From positions 62,001 through 126,000 of the forward strand of contig NZ_FNHL01000006.1 in assembly GCF_900103715.1 (NCBI RefSeq): a DNA stretch of 64,000 nucleotides. The letters are read 5' to 3'. The translations under genes and the position numbers were made by a program. The DNA comes from Halogranum gelatinilyticum (GTDB lineage: Archaea; Halobacteriota; Halobacteria; Halobacteriales; Haloferacaceae). How positions within the stretch are numbered: position 1 is the first letter of the stretch; each line of letters starts with the position of its first letter. This document shows positions 36,171 through 45,080 of the stretch, piece after piece. The notes below the pieces were generated by a model. The model did no database searches. It saw nothing but the letters and a program-made list of their open reading frames with translations, and had not been told where the DNA came from.

Positions 36171-36551
36171 TTACTGCCCATCGTGGACGATGCTCCGGCA
36201 TTTCTCGATGAACTGTAAGAGGTCTCGGCCGGCGTCGCGAGAGAGGCTGATGAGGATGCTCTCAGTCTCCGAGAACGGAAATTGGATAATGAACGCACGC
36301 TCGTGATAGTGAATTATCGCACGGCGTTCTCCTACGGGGTTTGAGTTAACATCCGGGGCTAAAAATGGACTGTCAAGACGGAATATGTCGACGACTTCCG
36401 AAAAGGTCTCGTCGCTGTACTGGGCTTCGAGGTCCGATCGGAGGTAGTGTACGTCGTAGTTCTCGTCTCGGACGATAACGACAGTTCGGAGTCCGCGGCC
36501 GGCACGGTCGCGGAGGAACTCCGTTATTTGTTGGGCGGCTTGTTGAACCAT
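36171..36551 (-). CDS. Small haloarchaeal protein (DUF7522-like)
   Basis: This 126-residue protein starts at ATG 36551. It has alternating beta/alpha elements (TVVIVRDENYDVHYLRSDLE; RRAIIHYHERAFIIQFPFSE; SILISLSRDAGRDLL). I recall a haloarchaeal family of this type, often encoded near signalling or plasmid genes, without known function. It lies next to the origin and reads towards it. Confidence 0.6.
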   Translation of the reverse strand: MVQQAAQQITEFLRDRAGRGLRTVVIVRDENYDVHYLRSDLEAQYSDETFSEVVDIFRLDSPFLAPDVNSNPVGERRAIIHYHERAFIIQFPFSETESILISLSRDAGRDLLQFIEKCRSIVHDGQ

Positions 36552-37052
36552 ATCTGTGCACTGTATCGTAGGGAGATAAGTTAGATTTTACCTACAGGTA
36601 TTGGGACTTGACAGTTATATGGACGTTTACACAACAGAGAAAATAATAACCTATTGAAATGCCAGAGAGGGGAAATCTGGAGCGTGCGGCGCAACGCGAC
36701 ACTCCGGGCAGAGTGGTTGAACCGCATCAACCTCTCAGTCTCACAAGTACATAATTTGGTTGGTATGTTTGTTCTCTTGATACAGATGTTGGATCAGCAC
36801 CGCCGTCGAGAGAACCCGAACGGTGGCGTTCGATTCCCGATGGGTGACGCCGGCGACGGTCTACAAGTGTGTCGAACGGAGTAATTGTGGATTCGGGGCC
36901 ACGACCCGAAAACAGGGCTGTCAGAAGTGAACACTGGAAGGACAGCTATTACGACGAATGCCGGTAACGCTCGTGTATGACCACTGCACACTCATTATTC
37001 CCCCGAAACAGTGATGAATACTACACCACAAAAGTGTAAGCACAGGACAATT
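36552..37052. other. 500-bp stretch without a clear gene
   Basis: An open frame at 36654-36884 has atypical composition. In another plus frame, 36804-36930 reads VERTRTVAFDSRWVTPATVY, a segment resembling a helix-turn-helix, so a decayed regulator is possible. A/T-rich sequence at 36586-36660 includes possible promoter sites. No repeat or RNA gene was recognised. Confidence 0.35.
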
Positions 37053-37370
37053 ATGCCCGCACTTTCCCTCTCCAGGCGACTCGAAGCCCTTCGCGAGCGT
37101 TCGCCACAGAATTATGGGGCACTCCGAGACCACTACCCACTTCTCAAGCAAGCGCTCGACACCAACACGCGGTCATATCCGACTGGACGGCAGCTGTATG
37201 TCTCGCTTGAGGATCCACCGATCACGTCACAAACCTTTGGCCGCCTACTCGCGTTGCTGGCTGATCTCGAGGTGGTTTCACTCTACACTGAGCGCAGTAA
37301 CGCCAACCGCTACGACGTCCGTCACTACGACTCGACGGACTTCGATTTGTTAGAGAAGAAATTAGAGTAG
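37053..37370 (+). CDS. Small winged-helix protein
   Basis: This 105-residue protein starts at ATG 37053; the ATG at 37011 adds 14 atypical residues. It has a helical first half (LEALRERSPQNYGALRDHYP), then PITSQTFGRLLALLADLEVV as recognition helix, and a short wing (YDVRHYD). It is likely a DNA-binding regulator. It lies upstream of the secretion operon on the same strand and could control it. Confidence 0.6.
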   Translation: MPALSLSRRLEALRERSPQNYGALRDHYPLLKQALDTNTRSYPTGRQLYVSLEDPPITSQTFGRLLALLADLEVVSLYTERSNANRYDVRHYDSTDFDLLEKKLE

Positions 37371-37674
37371 TAATCCCCAGACCCCTTTCGGCCGTTCTTG
37401 CCTAACTCCTCAAGATTGTACGGTTCAGCAGCTACTGCCCAACCGATTTCTCGGCACGCATATGTGTCTATTTGATTACTAGACTTTCTGCATATATCGA
37501 ACAGCATATGTTTATTCAATCTTCGCATCTTTTCTAGATTTTCAGCAGACGCACACTTATTCGTCCAAATGTTCAGATTAATATACTGGTGACTAAGTGC
37601 TAGAATTGAACGCCCATCCCATCCCTCTCTGGAAGAGTATCTATCGAGGATGTTGGGGGGCACGACAAGCACTC
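37371..37674. other. Leader region of the secretion operon
   Basis: An AT-rich stretch with TTAATATACTGG (about 37577-37588) as a TATA-like box, roughly 95 nt before the first operon gene. A minus-strand open frame (37325-37672, 115 codons) has Lys/Asn-rich composition and overlaps the upstream gene; I could not decide whether it is a gene remnant. Confidence 0.35.
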
Positions 37675-38094
37675 ATGACACCCGACGAAAGCCAATCTCC
37701 ACAACCCCAATCAAATACGCCAATGTGGCGAACCGTTGCAGGACAGTTCGCGCTCGCAACTGTATTTCTTGCATCGTTCGCCGTTGAACCGGCTCTCGCA
37801 CAGCAGACATCACAGAATGCGGTGTGTAGTGCAGACAAACTCCCTGAGATGATTGAGGGGTTCTTCCAATTAACCACAGGCCTCGGGATCGTTGGTCTGG
37901 CGGTAGTCTGGCAGACGGACTCGCTTATCGACCTGTTCACACTCAACCCCGAGCAAAAGAAGGGGCTCAAGCGTCACAAGCGGTCTGCGATGAAATCCGC
38001 GGTCATCCTCGTGGTTCTCGGCCCACTATACACCGTCGCCGGTTCCATGATGGGCCTTCCGCTGGCGCAGTGCGTCGACCTCGTCCCCTGGTAA
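37675..38094 (+). CDS. Small two-helix membrane protein, VirB2/TrbC-pilin-like position
   Basis: This 139-residue protein starts at ATG 37675. It has a hydrophobic signal-like segment (GQFALATVFLASFAVEPALA, with an AxA-type end), a second hydrophobic segment (MIEGFFQLTTGLGIVGLAVV) and a third near the C-terminus (SAVILVVLGPLYTVAGSMMG). A short Cys-containing region follows the signal, and another Cys sits near the end. Size, layout and position at the head of a VirB6/VirB4/VirD4-like operon resemble a VirB2/TrbC-type pilin subunit. The pilin assignment is inferred from context, not from sequence identity. Confidence 0.6.
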   Translation: MTPDESQSPQPQSNTPMWRTVAGQFALATVFLASFAVEPALAQQTSQNAVCSADKLPEMIEGFFQLTTGLGIVGLAVVWQTDSLIDLFTLNPEQKKGLKRHKRSAMKSAVILVVLGPLYTVAGSMMGLPLAQCVDLVPW

Positions 38095-38121
38095 ACCTAC
38101 AGACCAGCATCAAAATCACCC

Positions 38122-39852
38122 ATGGAAAAACGAGAGCTCTCCGTACTCATGATTCTCCTGCTCGTGACGAGCGGAGTCGCGGGCCTCGTCACGGCAAGCC
38201 CGCCACAACCGGGTACGGAAGGTAATGGGCTCTCTGAGAACGAATCTGCGACTCTCTGGTCTCGCGACGCCGACACCTACATCAGCCAAGACGAATACCG
38301 CCAACGCTACGGTAGCGAGCGGACAGCCGTTCACCAGCTCGCGAACGGGACGGACATCACGTTCAAGCGGCCACCTTCGACTGCCGCAACGTGGACCCAG
38401 AACGATTTCGAGGACCTCGACGCCGGCGACTCGGAGACGTCCGTACACCCGCCGCACGCGTCGCTCGAAGATGGGGTGTTCATTGAGGACGCCCATGCAA
38501 CCGTATTCGCGGTTCAACCGTCGACGCGAGGCCACCTTGAGGCCGGTGAAACCCCACTCTACATCGCACCGAATGGGACGATGCGTGGGCTCGTCGATTA
38601 TCGTGTCCGTATCCCAAACGGGAGTTCTTCAGGCAACAGAACCGTCGAGTGGTCGCTTTCGAACCACGAGATCGAGGAAGTTCGGCTGCAGAAAGACGGT
38701 GAAACTCTCGCGAGGACCGATGGGTCACACACGCCAGCTCTCGACTATCAGATCGACGACGACTGGAGTGCAACCCTCACGCTTGAAGCAGAGATTCGCG
38801 TTCGGTTGAAGAAGACCATCGAGCCAAACAGAGGCAGTGGAACCGACGTCGTCTACCGCGAGGAGACGCGGAACGTCTCCGACTCTATTGACGTCGAAAT
38901 CTACGACCTCTCTGCGTACCCGTACTATGCTGAGTACCCCAACGGCGATTCTGGGGTGGCTATCTTCCAGTCTCAGCCGTGGCAAGGCTACACGCTCACC
39001 GACAAGGGGAGCGCAAGTGTGCGCGGTGTCTGGCGGTTCTACACCGCCCGTGACACCAATTGGGACACACTGGTTCGGTCGAGCCGAACCGACAGCTCAG
39101 AAGTCGAGTCAGATGCAATTCCCGTGTACGTCCACGCGTACCCCTCCCGAATCGGACCCCGTGCTGGACCCGTCCGGGATGGCCCGAAGATCATCGACAC
39201 GTGGGGAACGGAACGTCCTTCTCCGCTGGGGACTATCGGCGAGAACGTCAACATTGAGGTCGTCAACCAGTCCTACGAGACGACGTACGGTGTCGCCGTC
39301 CGTGCTGAGAACGTCGACAGAGAGGCACTCCACGTCGCGGGCATCGTTCGCGGCGTGAACGCGTCTATCGTCGAACCCGACTCTGGTTCCGAGCGGCAGT
39401 TGCGTCGTAGTAACCTCACGGTGGAGGTTCTTCAACAAAACCAGTCACAGGCGACACTCCGAATCGAACTGCGTGACAACCAGACTGGTGCGCCGATTAT
39501 CCTCGACGATAGTACCCGCCAATATCCCATCGGAGGCAGCTCACGTAATGGCTACATCACCCTCGCCGATCGGGAGGTCGAGACCAACGTCTCTGGCATA
39601 GCCGTCGTGACGATTACTGAACCCGGTATCTACACCACCCGGTATCATCCGGGCTCGTGGCTCGGACACAACCCAGCCTACATGAGTGATACGGCGACCG
39701 CCCGGTGGCATCCGCTCGGAACCATCGACGGCTGGTTCGCGTTCATAATCGAGGTCGGCTGGCAGTTCATCCCCTTTTTCGTGGTGTTCTATGCAGGACA
39801 CCGGCTCCTCCGAATGCTCGGTCCAGAAGACATCTTCCAACAAGACCAATGA
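38122..39852 (+). CDS. Secreted/surface protein anchored by a C-terminal membrane segment
   Basis: This 576-residue protein has a Sec signal (SVLMILLLVTSGVAGLVTAS), a large beta-rich extracellular part with many N-glycosylation sequons (for example NGT, NRT, NVS, NQS), and one C-terminal membrane segment (GWFAFIIEVGWQFIPFFVVF) followed by a short basic/acidic tail. It probably forms the exposed part of the apparatus, such as an adhesin or channel cover. It overlaps the next gene as ATGA. The family is not recognised. Confidence 0.65.
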   Translation: MEKRELSVLMILLLVTSGVAGLVTASPPQPGTEGNGLSENESATLWSRDADTYISQDEYRQRYGSERTAVHQLANGTDITFKRPPSTAATWTQNDFEDLDAGDSETSVHPPHASLEDGVFIEDAHATVFAVQPSTRGHLEAGETPLYIAPNGTMRGLVDYRVRIPNGSSSGNRTVEWSLSNHEIEEVRLQKDGETLARTDGSHTPALDYQIDDDWSATLTLEAEIRVRLKKTIEPNRGSGTDVVYREETRNVSDSIDVEIYDLSAYPYYAEYPNGDSGVAIFQSQPWQGYTLTDKGSASVRGVWRFYTARDTNWDTLVRSSRTDSSEVESDAIPVYVHAYPSRIGPRAGPVRDGPKIIDTWGTERPSPLGTIGENVNIEVVNQSYETTYGVAVRAENVDREALHVAGIVRGVNASIVEPDSGSERQLRRSNLTVEVLQQNQSQATLRIELRDNQTGAPIILDDSTRQYPIGGSSRNGYITLADREVETNVSGIAVVTITEPGIYTTRYHPGSWLGHNPAYMSDTATARWHPLGTIDGWFAFIIEVGWQFIPFFVVFYAGHRLLRMLGPEDIFQQDQ

Positions 39853-40706
39853 CTAGAGACTACCCACAGATTAGTCGAAGAAACGCCCTCAGAACAGTCG
39901 CAGGCGCGGCGCTTACAAGCGTGGCTGGCTGTCTAAACGACGGTGGAAGCTCCGGAACTCCTGGTGACGGGACAACTGACCCAGACAGTGGACCGCTCAC
40001 GCGAGTCGCAGTTGAGGGCACGACGCTCGTCGTCGAACTCTCGGCAGAAGCCAACGTCGACCAGATCAACCTCATCCAGCCGAATGGAGCGCTGTTCGGA
40101 AAACGGGACGTAGCCGTAGGGGCCCAACAGGTTTCCTTCGAGATCGGAACTGCGTACGACCCCGGAGAATACCGCGTGGTCGCACTGAAAGGCGAGGAGA
40201 GTGTAGTAGAGACATCTCTTCCCATACAACCAAGCCTCACCATTGTAGAAATGGGTATCGGCAGGAACCAACCCGAGAAGATGTGGGACGGTTCGAGCGA
40301 CGAAATTACTGAAGAGGCTTTCGTGACTGTTGAGAATCAGGGTAGCGGCCCAGATGCGATTACGAAACTTCTCTTCATCGGTGACGTACCGTATCCCTCT
40401 GACGAGGAAGGTACGAATTATGCGAACAACGAAGACGTTAGCGGAATCTACGATCCTCAGTCTGATTCTGAGGTGAGCGAGGTCATCGTTGCAGCAGGGG
40501 ACCAAGTTACGATGTACAGTTCTCGATCTCCCTTCGCGTTCGTTCCCGGCTCAGGGACTTCGTGTAAAGACGAACAGCAGAGTGGTGAGTTCGAACTCAT
40601 TCTCGAAACACCAGTAGAGGAGGCTCAGCTAACCAAGAGCTACAACATACAGTATTCGGCCTCAACAGAGGCAGACAACTGTGAAATTACGATTAGTGAA
40701 TCGTAA
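39849..40706 (+). CDS. Tat-exported lipoprotein of the secretion operon
   Basis: This 285-residue protein starts at ATG 39849, overlapping the previous stop. The N-terminus has the twin-arginine motif SRRNALRTVAGAALTSVAGC, whose final Cys is the lipobox residue. The mature part is acidic and beta-rich (two Ig-like halves). It would sit on the outer face of the cell membrane. A structural or substrate-binding role in the apparatus is inferred from its position. Confidence 0.75.
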   Translation: MTRDYPQISRRNALRTVAGAALTSVAGCLNDGGSSGTPGDGTTDPDSGPLTRVAVEGTTLVVELSAEANVDQINLIQPNGALFGKRDVAVGAQQVSFEIGTAYDPGEYRVVALKGEESVVETSLPIQPSLTIVEMGIGRNQPEKMWDGSSDEITEEAFVTVENQGSGPDAITKLLFIGDVPYPSDEEGTNYANNEDVSGIYDPQSDSEVSEVIVAAGDQVTMYSSRSPFAFVPGSGTSCKDEQQSGEFELILETPVEEAQLTKSYNIQYSASTEADNCEITISES

Positions 40707-40708
40707 CT

Positions 40709-41767
40709 ATGGTTGATCTAATCGACGTCGTCCTCGAGGGGTTCAAAGAGGTCGTCGACTGGTTGATAGGCCTCTTCATGGAGGGTCTGCAGACCGGATA
40801 TAACACCCTCACGGAGGAAATGTTTGGAACCCCGACACCACAAACGGATGGGACGTTTGTATTTGGGACGCCCTCCAATGGTCCGTGGCCTGCGATACAA
40901 GACGCCCTAGTTGGTGGCGAGATTATGCTAATCTCGTTACTCCTGTTGCTGATGTGTGTTCAAGGACGGCACACAATCGGAATTTTCAACATTGGAAGCG
41001 CATACGAAGCGAGGCGGACGAAGAAAACCGCCTGGGTCGGAGCCTTCCTCATCATTACGTGGTACTGGGTCAGTATTCTGTGCCTCTACATCGTTGATGG
41101 GTTCACAATTGCTCTGATGCCGAGCCTCAGCTCGTTAGGAGATGCGATGCTCAATTTCTTAGAAGTCTCTTTGAGCAATCCAGCACTCGCCTTCGTCTTT
41201 GCTATGGTTGGTGGACTCTCGATGTGGGCACTTGAGGCCCTCTACTACATTCGGGAAATCCTCCTCTACGTGTACGTGTATGGAATGCCGATAGCGTTCG
41301 CCTTGGGTTATGGGAATATCCCCGTTCTCTCCGACATTTCGATGGGGTTCATCAAGCGGTTCGTTCCGCTCGCAGTTCTACCCCTCCCCGCAGCGGTAGT
41401 GTTCAAAGGATACGACCTACTCTACTCCGAAGGCGCGCTTGCCCCGGGTAGTGCATTTCTGAAGTACCTCGTAGCCGCTTCTCTACCACTGGTTGCCCTC
41501 TACATTACCTGGAAGACGTTCAAATACGCGACTCCGCTGACTGCAAGAGTCGTCGGAGGCGCAACGAGGGGAGCAGCACTTGTTGGCAGTGTCGCAGCAG
41601 GCGCGTACGTCGGTGGTGCCGGCGTCGCAACAACTGCTGCACGATGGGGTCCAAAGGCTGCCGCTGGTCAGATGATTGCAGAGAAGGCAACAGCACGGAC
41701 GCAGAGCAGTGATGAACAGAACAGTACGCCGTCGTACCGGCGAACCGAGAACGACCCCGGAACCTAG
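40709..41767 (+). CDS. Polytopic membrane protein, VirB6/TrbL-like
   Basis: This 352-residue protein starts at ATG 40709, 2 bp after the lipoprotein stop. An amphipathic N-terminus is followed by at least six hydrophobic segments (for example IMLISLLLLLMCVQ, WVGAFLIITWYWVSILCLYI, ALAFVFAMVGGLSMWALEAL, FVPLAVLPLPAAVVFKGYDL, LVAASLPLVALYITWK). A Gly/Ala-rich segment (AALVGSVAAGAYVGGAGVAT) precedes a polar tail. This architecture matches VirB6/TrbL channel proteins. Confidence 0.7.
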   Translation: MVDLIDVVLEGFKEVVDWLIGLFMEGLQTGYNTLTEEMFGTPTPQTDGTFVFGTPSNGPWPAIQDALVGGEIMLISLLLLLMCVQGRHTIGIFNIGSAYEARRTKKTAWVGAFLIITWYWVSILCLYIVDGFTIALMPSLSSLGDAMLNFLEVSLSNPALAFVFAMVGGLSMWALEALYYIREILLYVYVYGMPIAFALGYGNIPVLSDISMGFIKRFVPLAVLPLPAAVVFKGYDLLYSEGALAPGSAFLKYLVAASLPLVALYITWKTFKYATPLTARVVGGATRGAALVGSVAAGAYVGGAGVATTAARWGPKAAAGQMIAEKATARTQSSDEQNSTPSYRRTENDPGT

Positions 41768-41776
41768 TAAGAACTC

Positions 41777-42898
41777 ATGTCGATGGATCAAGACACAGCA
41801 GCACGGCGCATTATGAATCAGTTCGGCGAAGAGAGTCGCATCCCCTACCTGAACATCGAAGAGGGGGACGTCGGCGTACTCATCGCTTTTCCAATTATTG
41901 GCCTATTCATTGCCGGCCTCAGCGGAATCGAATCACTTGCTCTCCCGTTCGTAGCAGGGGGACTCGGGTTTGGCGTTGCCGTCATCTACGTCTCTCCCGA
42001 CCACCTGAACGCGTGGACGTGGACAAAGGACGTCTATCGTTACGCCAAGCGTCCGCGAGTTACGTTCAATGCCCCAGAAGAGCCCAAGAGTACCACGAAC
42101 GAGACCGTACGAAATGAAGGCGGTCTCGCGAACTACACGCCGTTCAAACCTGACGAGCGAACACAGGATCTCACGAACGTCAAGCGGGCGTGGCCCGGTG
42201 CTGGAGCGATTCAACGAGTGGACGGAACGATGGAAGCGTTCATCGAAATCAATCCGGGCAACATGGACTTCGCGATGTCCGACGACTGGGCCAAACTCCA
42301 AGAAGCGAGTAAGGAATTCGCCAATAAGGAACTCGATTCGAAACTCAAATTCCACGCGACAACTCGGTCATTCCCGGTAGAACAAATCACCGAGACGATC
42401 GAGGAGCGACTCAATGACGAGGACGTCAAACAGAACCCAATTCTCCAAGAACTCCTCGAAGAGTACCGTGAGACGCGCCCCAAGGAGATGCGTGACCGAG
42501 GCATCCAACAAGTTCGTTACTACATCGGCGTCGAAGTTGCCCCGATCGAAGTCTACGACAAGTACCGAGACGAGGGCACACCTGCGGAGAAACTGACGCA
42601 GTTCCCCGTCATCGGGTTCCTGTTTAACCCGTTCGTGACCCGTCGTGAGGATCTGACGGCTGTAGAGAAGCGGGCACAGATGTTCAAGAAGCTCGATAGC
42701 CGCGTCAATGACGTTCGCACCGAATTCATCCAGCAGGCGTCTGGCTGGTCCGCTCGTCGCCTCAGTACGGTCGAGCTGTTCGTCCTGAACATGGACTTCT
42801 GGAACGGACAAGAGCACACCCACGACGATGCAACGCGTGTTGTGCGCGAGCAGCCAATCATCGGCCGCTCCCGTCGGGAGGACGAGACTGATGTATAG
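41777..42898 (+). CDS. VirB3/PrgI-like membrane domain fused to a VirB4 N-terminal-like domain
   Basis: This 373-residue protein has a short hydrophobic pair near the N-terminus (VGVLIAFPIIGLFIAGLSGI; ALPFVAGGLGFGVAVIYVSP), as in VirB3/PrgI. Then come 280 soluble residues resembling the N-terminal part of VirB4 (AGAIQRVDGTMEAFIEINPG; RGIQQVRYYIGVEVAPIEVY). It overlaps the VirB4 ATPase start by 8 bp. In many bacteria these two parts are one polypeptide with the ATPase; here the break lies before it. Confidence 0.7.
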   Translation: MSMDQDTAARRIMNQFGEESRIPYLNIEEGDVGVLIAFPIIGLFIAGLSGIESLALPFVAGGLGFGVAVIYVSPDHLNAWTWTKDVYRYAKRPRVTFNAPEEPKSTTNETVRNEGGLANYTPFKPDERTQDLTNVKRAWPGAGAIQRVDGTMEAFIEINPGNMDFAMSDDWAKLQEASKEFANKELDSKLKFHATTRSFPVEQITETIEERLNDEDVKQNPILQELLEEYRETRPKEMRDRGIQQVRYYIGVEVAPIEVYDKYRDEGTPAEKLTQFPVIGFLFNPFVTRREDLTAVEKRAQMFKKLDSRVNDVRTEFIQQASGWSARRLSTVELFVLNMDFWNGQEHTHDDATRVVREQPIIGRSRREDETDV

Positions 42899-45080
42899 CG
42901 TTGTCCTGCAGGTGAGTGGTGAGACCGTGACCCAGCTTACAGAGTGGCTACTGAACCCAACGTCACCCGAGGGGGCTGCGATTTATCTCCTGTCGGTTGT
43001 GGCTCTCGGCGTCGTCGGGAACCGTCTCAAGAACCGCCACACCGCCGACGACGAACCCGAAGTGGACTTTTCGGACGTCCTCGACGAGGAGACGCTCGAA
43101 GAGGGTCACGCAGAAGGCCAACTCCTCGACGACATCTCCGAGTCCCACAAGACGGTGACCGCGCCGGCAGCCATCGAGTGGGAAACACGAGCTGCACGCG
43201 TCGGCGAGCAATGGACGACGACACTGTACATCGCTGACTACGCCGACTACCCGAACGACGGCTATCTGAGCGACCTCTTCGAGTTGACCGACGTCGAGTT
43301 CGACCTCACAGCGCACATCACCCCGAAGAACCAGCAGCGGGCACGGAACGAACTGCAGGACATCGCTGACGACCTCCAGGTCGACGCCGATTTGGAACAG
43401 AGTGTCCGCAGTGCGTACCTCCAAGAGCGAGCGAACGAAGCCGCTGCGACGTACAAGGCCGTCGAGAGTGGTGCGAACGTCTTCGACCAGGGGATGTTCG
43501 TCACAGTTCGCGCCGACGACAAGGACGACCTCAGGAACTCGGTGCAGAAGGTCAAAAGCGCTCTCCGTGACGAGCCAGCAAACCTGACGCCGAAGACTGC
43601 AATCTGCCGGCAGGACCTCGCGCTGCAGTCGGTTGCTCCCATCGGAGGGAATGCATTTGGCCGCGAATCAATCGCCCTCGGTGGGGCCGTTGGCGCACTC
43701 CTCTCGTCGCCGCATAACGCGACCATCCTTGAAGAGGGCGGGGTTGAGTTCGGGATCCACAAGGACAACCAGAGTCCCGTCGTCATCGACCCGTTCGCCC
43801 GTGACAACGGGTACGCGATGTTCACCGTCGGCGATACTGGGTCTGGGAAGTCGTTCGGCTCGAAGCAGAACTTCATCCGCTCTATCGAGCAGAGCAAGGA
43901 CCGCATCGGCATCATCCTCGAACCGCTCAACAACTGGGCAGGCGTCTCCGAAGCACTCGGAGCGAAACGCATCACGGTCGGTGGGACCCTCGGGCTGAAT
44001 CCCCTGGAGATTCGCCAAACGCCCGACCACGTCCAGCGGGCGATGGGTGAGGACGCGAGCCCGTTCAACGAGAAGCTCGACGACGCGATGAGCTTCCTGA
44101 CGAATTTCTTCGCACTGCGCGGTATCTCACTCGGTGACCGCCGGACAACACTCGAACTCGGCCTCAAGCGCGCCTACAAGCGCAACGACATCATCGACGA
44201 CATTTCGACGCACAGCAACCCCAGCCCGACCATCCGAGACATGATGGACGTCTTCGAGGACATGGTCGACGACCCAGAGTCGTTCGTGGTTCGGTCCGAC
44301 GAAGAGGCCGGGAAGATCCGCGAAGACGCGACGTGGCTTCTCGACCAGCTTCGTCCGTTCGAGGAGGAGGGTCGCCACGCTAATCTCGGGAAGTCCTCGG
44401 AGTTCGACATCCGTGACGAGAAGGTCATCTACCTCGACCTTGCACAGCAGGAGGGCAGCGTCGACAGCAGCACGGCGCTGACGATGCAGTTGCTCATCTC
44501 GCTCGTGTACGAGCGGGCGAAGGAGACTGACAAGGAGGTCGTATTCGTCATCGACGAGGCACGGTACATCATGCAGGACGCCGCGAGTCTAGCGTTCCTC
44601 GAGACGGTGTTCCGACATCACCGCCACCACGACCTCTCGATTCGACTCGTCACGCAGACCGTCGACGAGTTCTTCGAGCACGCCGAATCCGAGGCCATCC
44701 TCGATCAGTGTGCCGTCAAGCAGTTCCATCGTCTTGATGGGATGGACGAGCAGTGGGCCGACGAGTTCGGCCTGAACTACGCCCAGATGCGCTACGTGCA
44801 GGATGCAGTCCCCGGGAACGAGGACGCTGGCTTCTCCGAGGCGCTTGTCGGCGTCGACGGCGAGTGGCGCGGTATCAAGGTCGAAGCGATGCCCAAAGAG
44901 AAGCAAGTCATCGACTTCGACCCGACGACTCAGACACGGGAGTCACTCCCTGGTGCAGAGATTGATTCACGTAACAGCGACGACCAAGCCAGCCGTGCCA
45001 ATTTACGAGACCAGGGCAGTAGTGCTGTCGCCGCCGAAACAGACGGTGGTAATGAGGTGAGAAACAGCCATGAACCGTGA
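42891..45080 (+). CDS. virB4: VirB4/TraC-family secretion ATPase
   Basis: This 729-residue protein starts at ATG 42891, overlapping the previous stop. One hydrophobic segment near residue 30 (AAIYLLSVVALGVVGNRL) is followed by the ATPase: Walker A VGDTGSGKS (Lys320), Walker B VVFVIDEARYI (Asp555-Glu556), and QFHRLDGMDEQWADEFGLNY in the C-terminal part. VirB4 energises pilus/channel assembly. Its stop overlaps the start of the coupling-type ATPase by 11 bp. It and its neighbours have higher GC than the AT-rich leader. Confidence 0.88.
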   Translation: MYSVVLQVSGETVTQLTEWLLNPTSPEGAAIYLLSVVALGVVGNRLKNRHTADDEPEVDFSDVLDEETLEEGHAEGQLLDDISESHKTVTAPAAIEWETRAARVGEQWTTTLYIADYADYPNDGYLSDLFELTDVEFDLTAHITPKNQQRARNELQDIADDLQVDADLEQSVRSAYLQERANEAAATYKAVESGANVFDQGMFVTVRADDKDDLRNSVQKVKSALRDEPANLTPKTAICRQDLALQSVAPIGGNAFGRESIALGGAVGALLSSPHNATILEEGGVEFGIHKDNQSPVVIDPFARDNGYAMFTVGDTGSGKSFGSKQNFIRSIEQSKDRIGIILEPLNNWAGVSEALGAKRITVGGTLGLNPLEIRQTPDHVQRAMGEDASPFNEKLDDAMSFLTNFFALRGISLGDRRTTLELGLKRAYKRNDIIDDISTHSNPSPTIRDMMDVFEDMVDDPESFVVRSDEEAGKIREDATWLLDQLRPFEEEGRHANLGKSSEFDIRDEKVIYLDLAQQEGSVDSSTALTMQLLISLVYERAKETDKEVVFVIDEARYIMQDAASLAFLETVFRHHRHHDLSIRLVTQTVDEFFEHAESEAILDQCAVKQFHRLDGMDEQWADEFGLNYAQMRYVQDAVPGNEDAGFSEALVGVDGEWRGIKVEAMPKEKQVIDFDPTTQTRESLPGAEIDSRNSDDQASRANLRDQGSSAVAAETDGGNEVRNSHEP

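Noticed and set aside
36654-36884. 76-codon open frame near the origin
   Set aside because: Composition is not haloarchaeal, and a different frame in the same place gives a more HTH-like but interrupted sequence.
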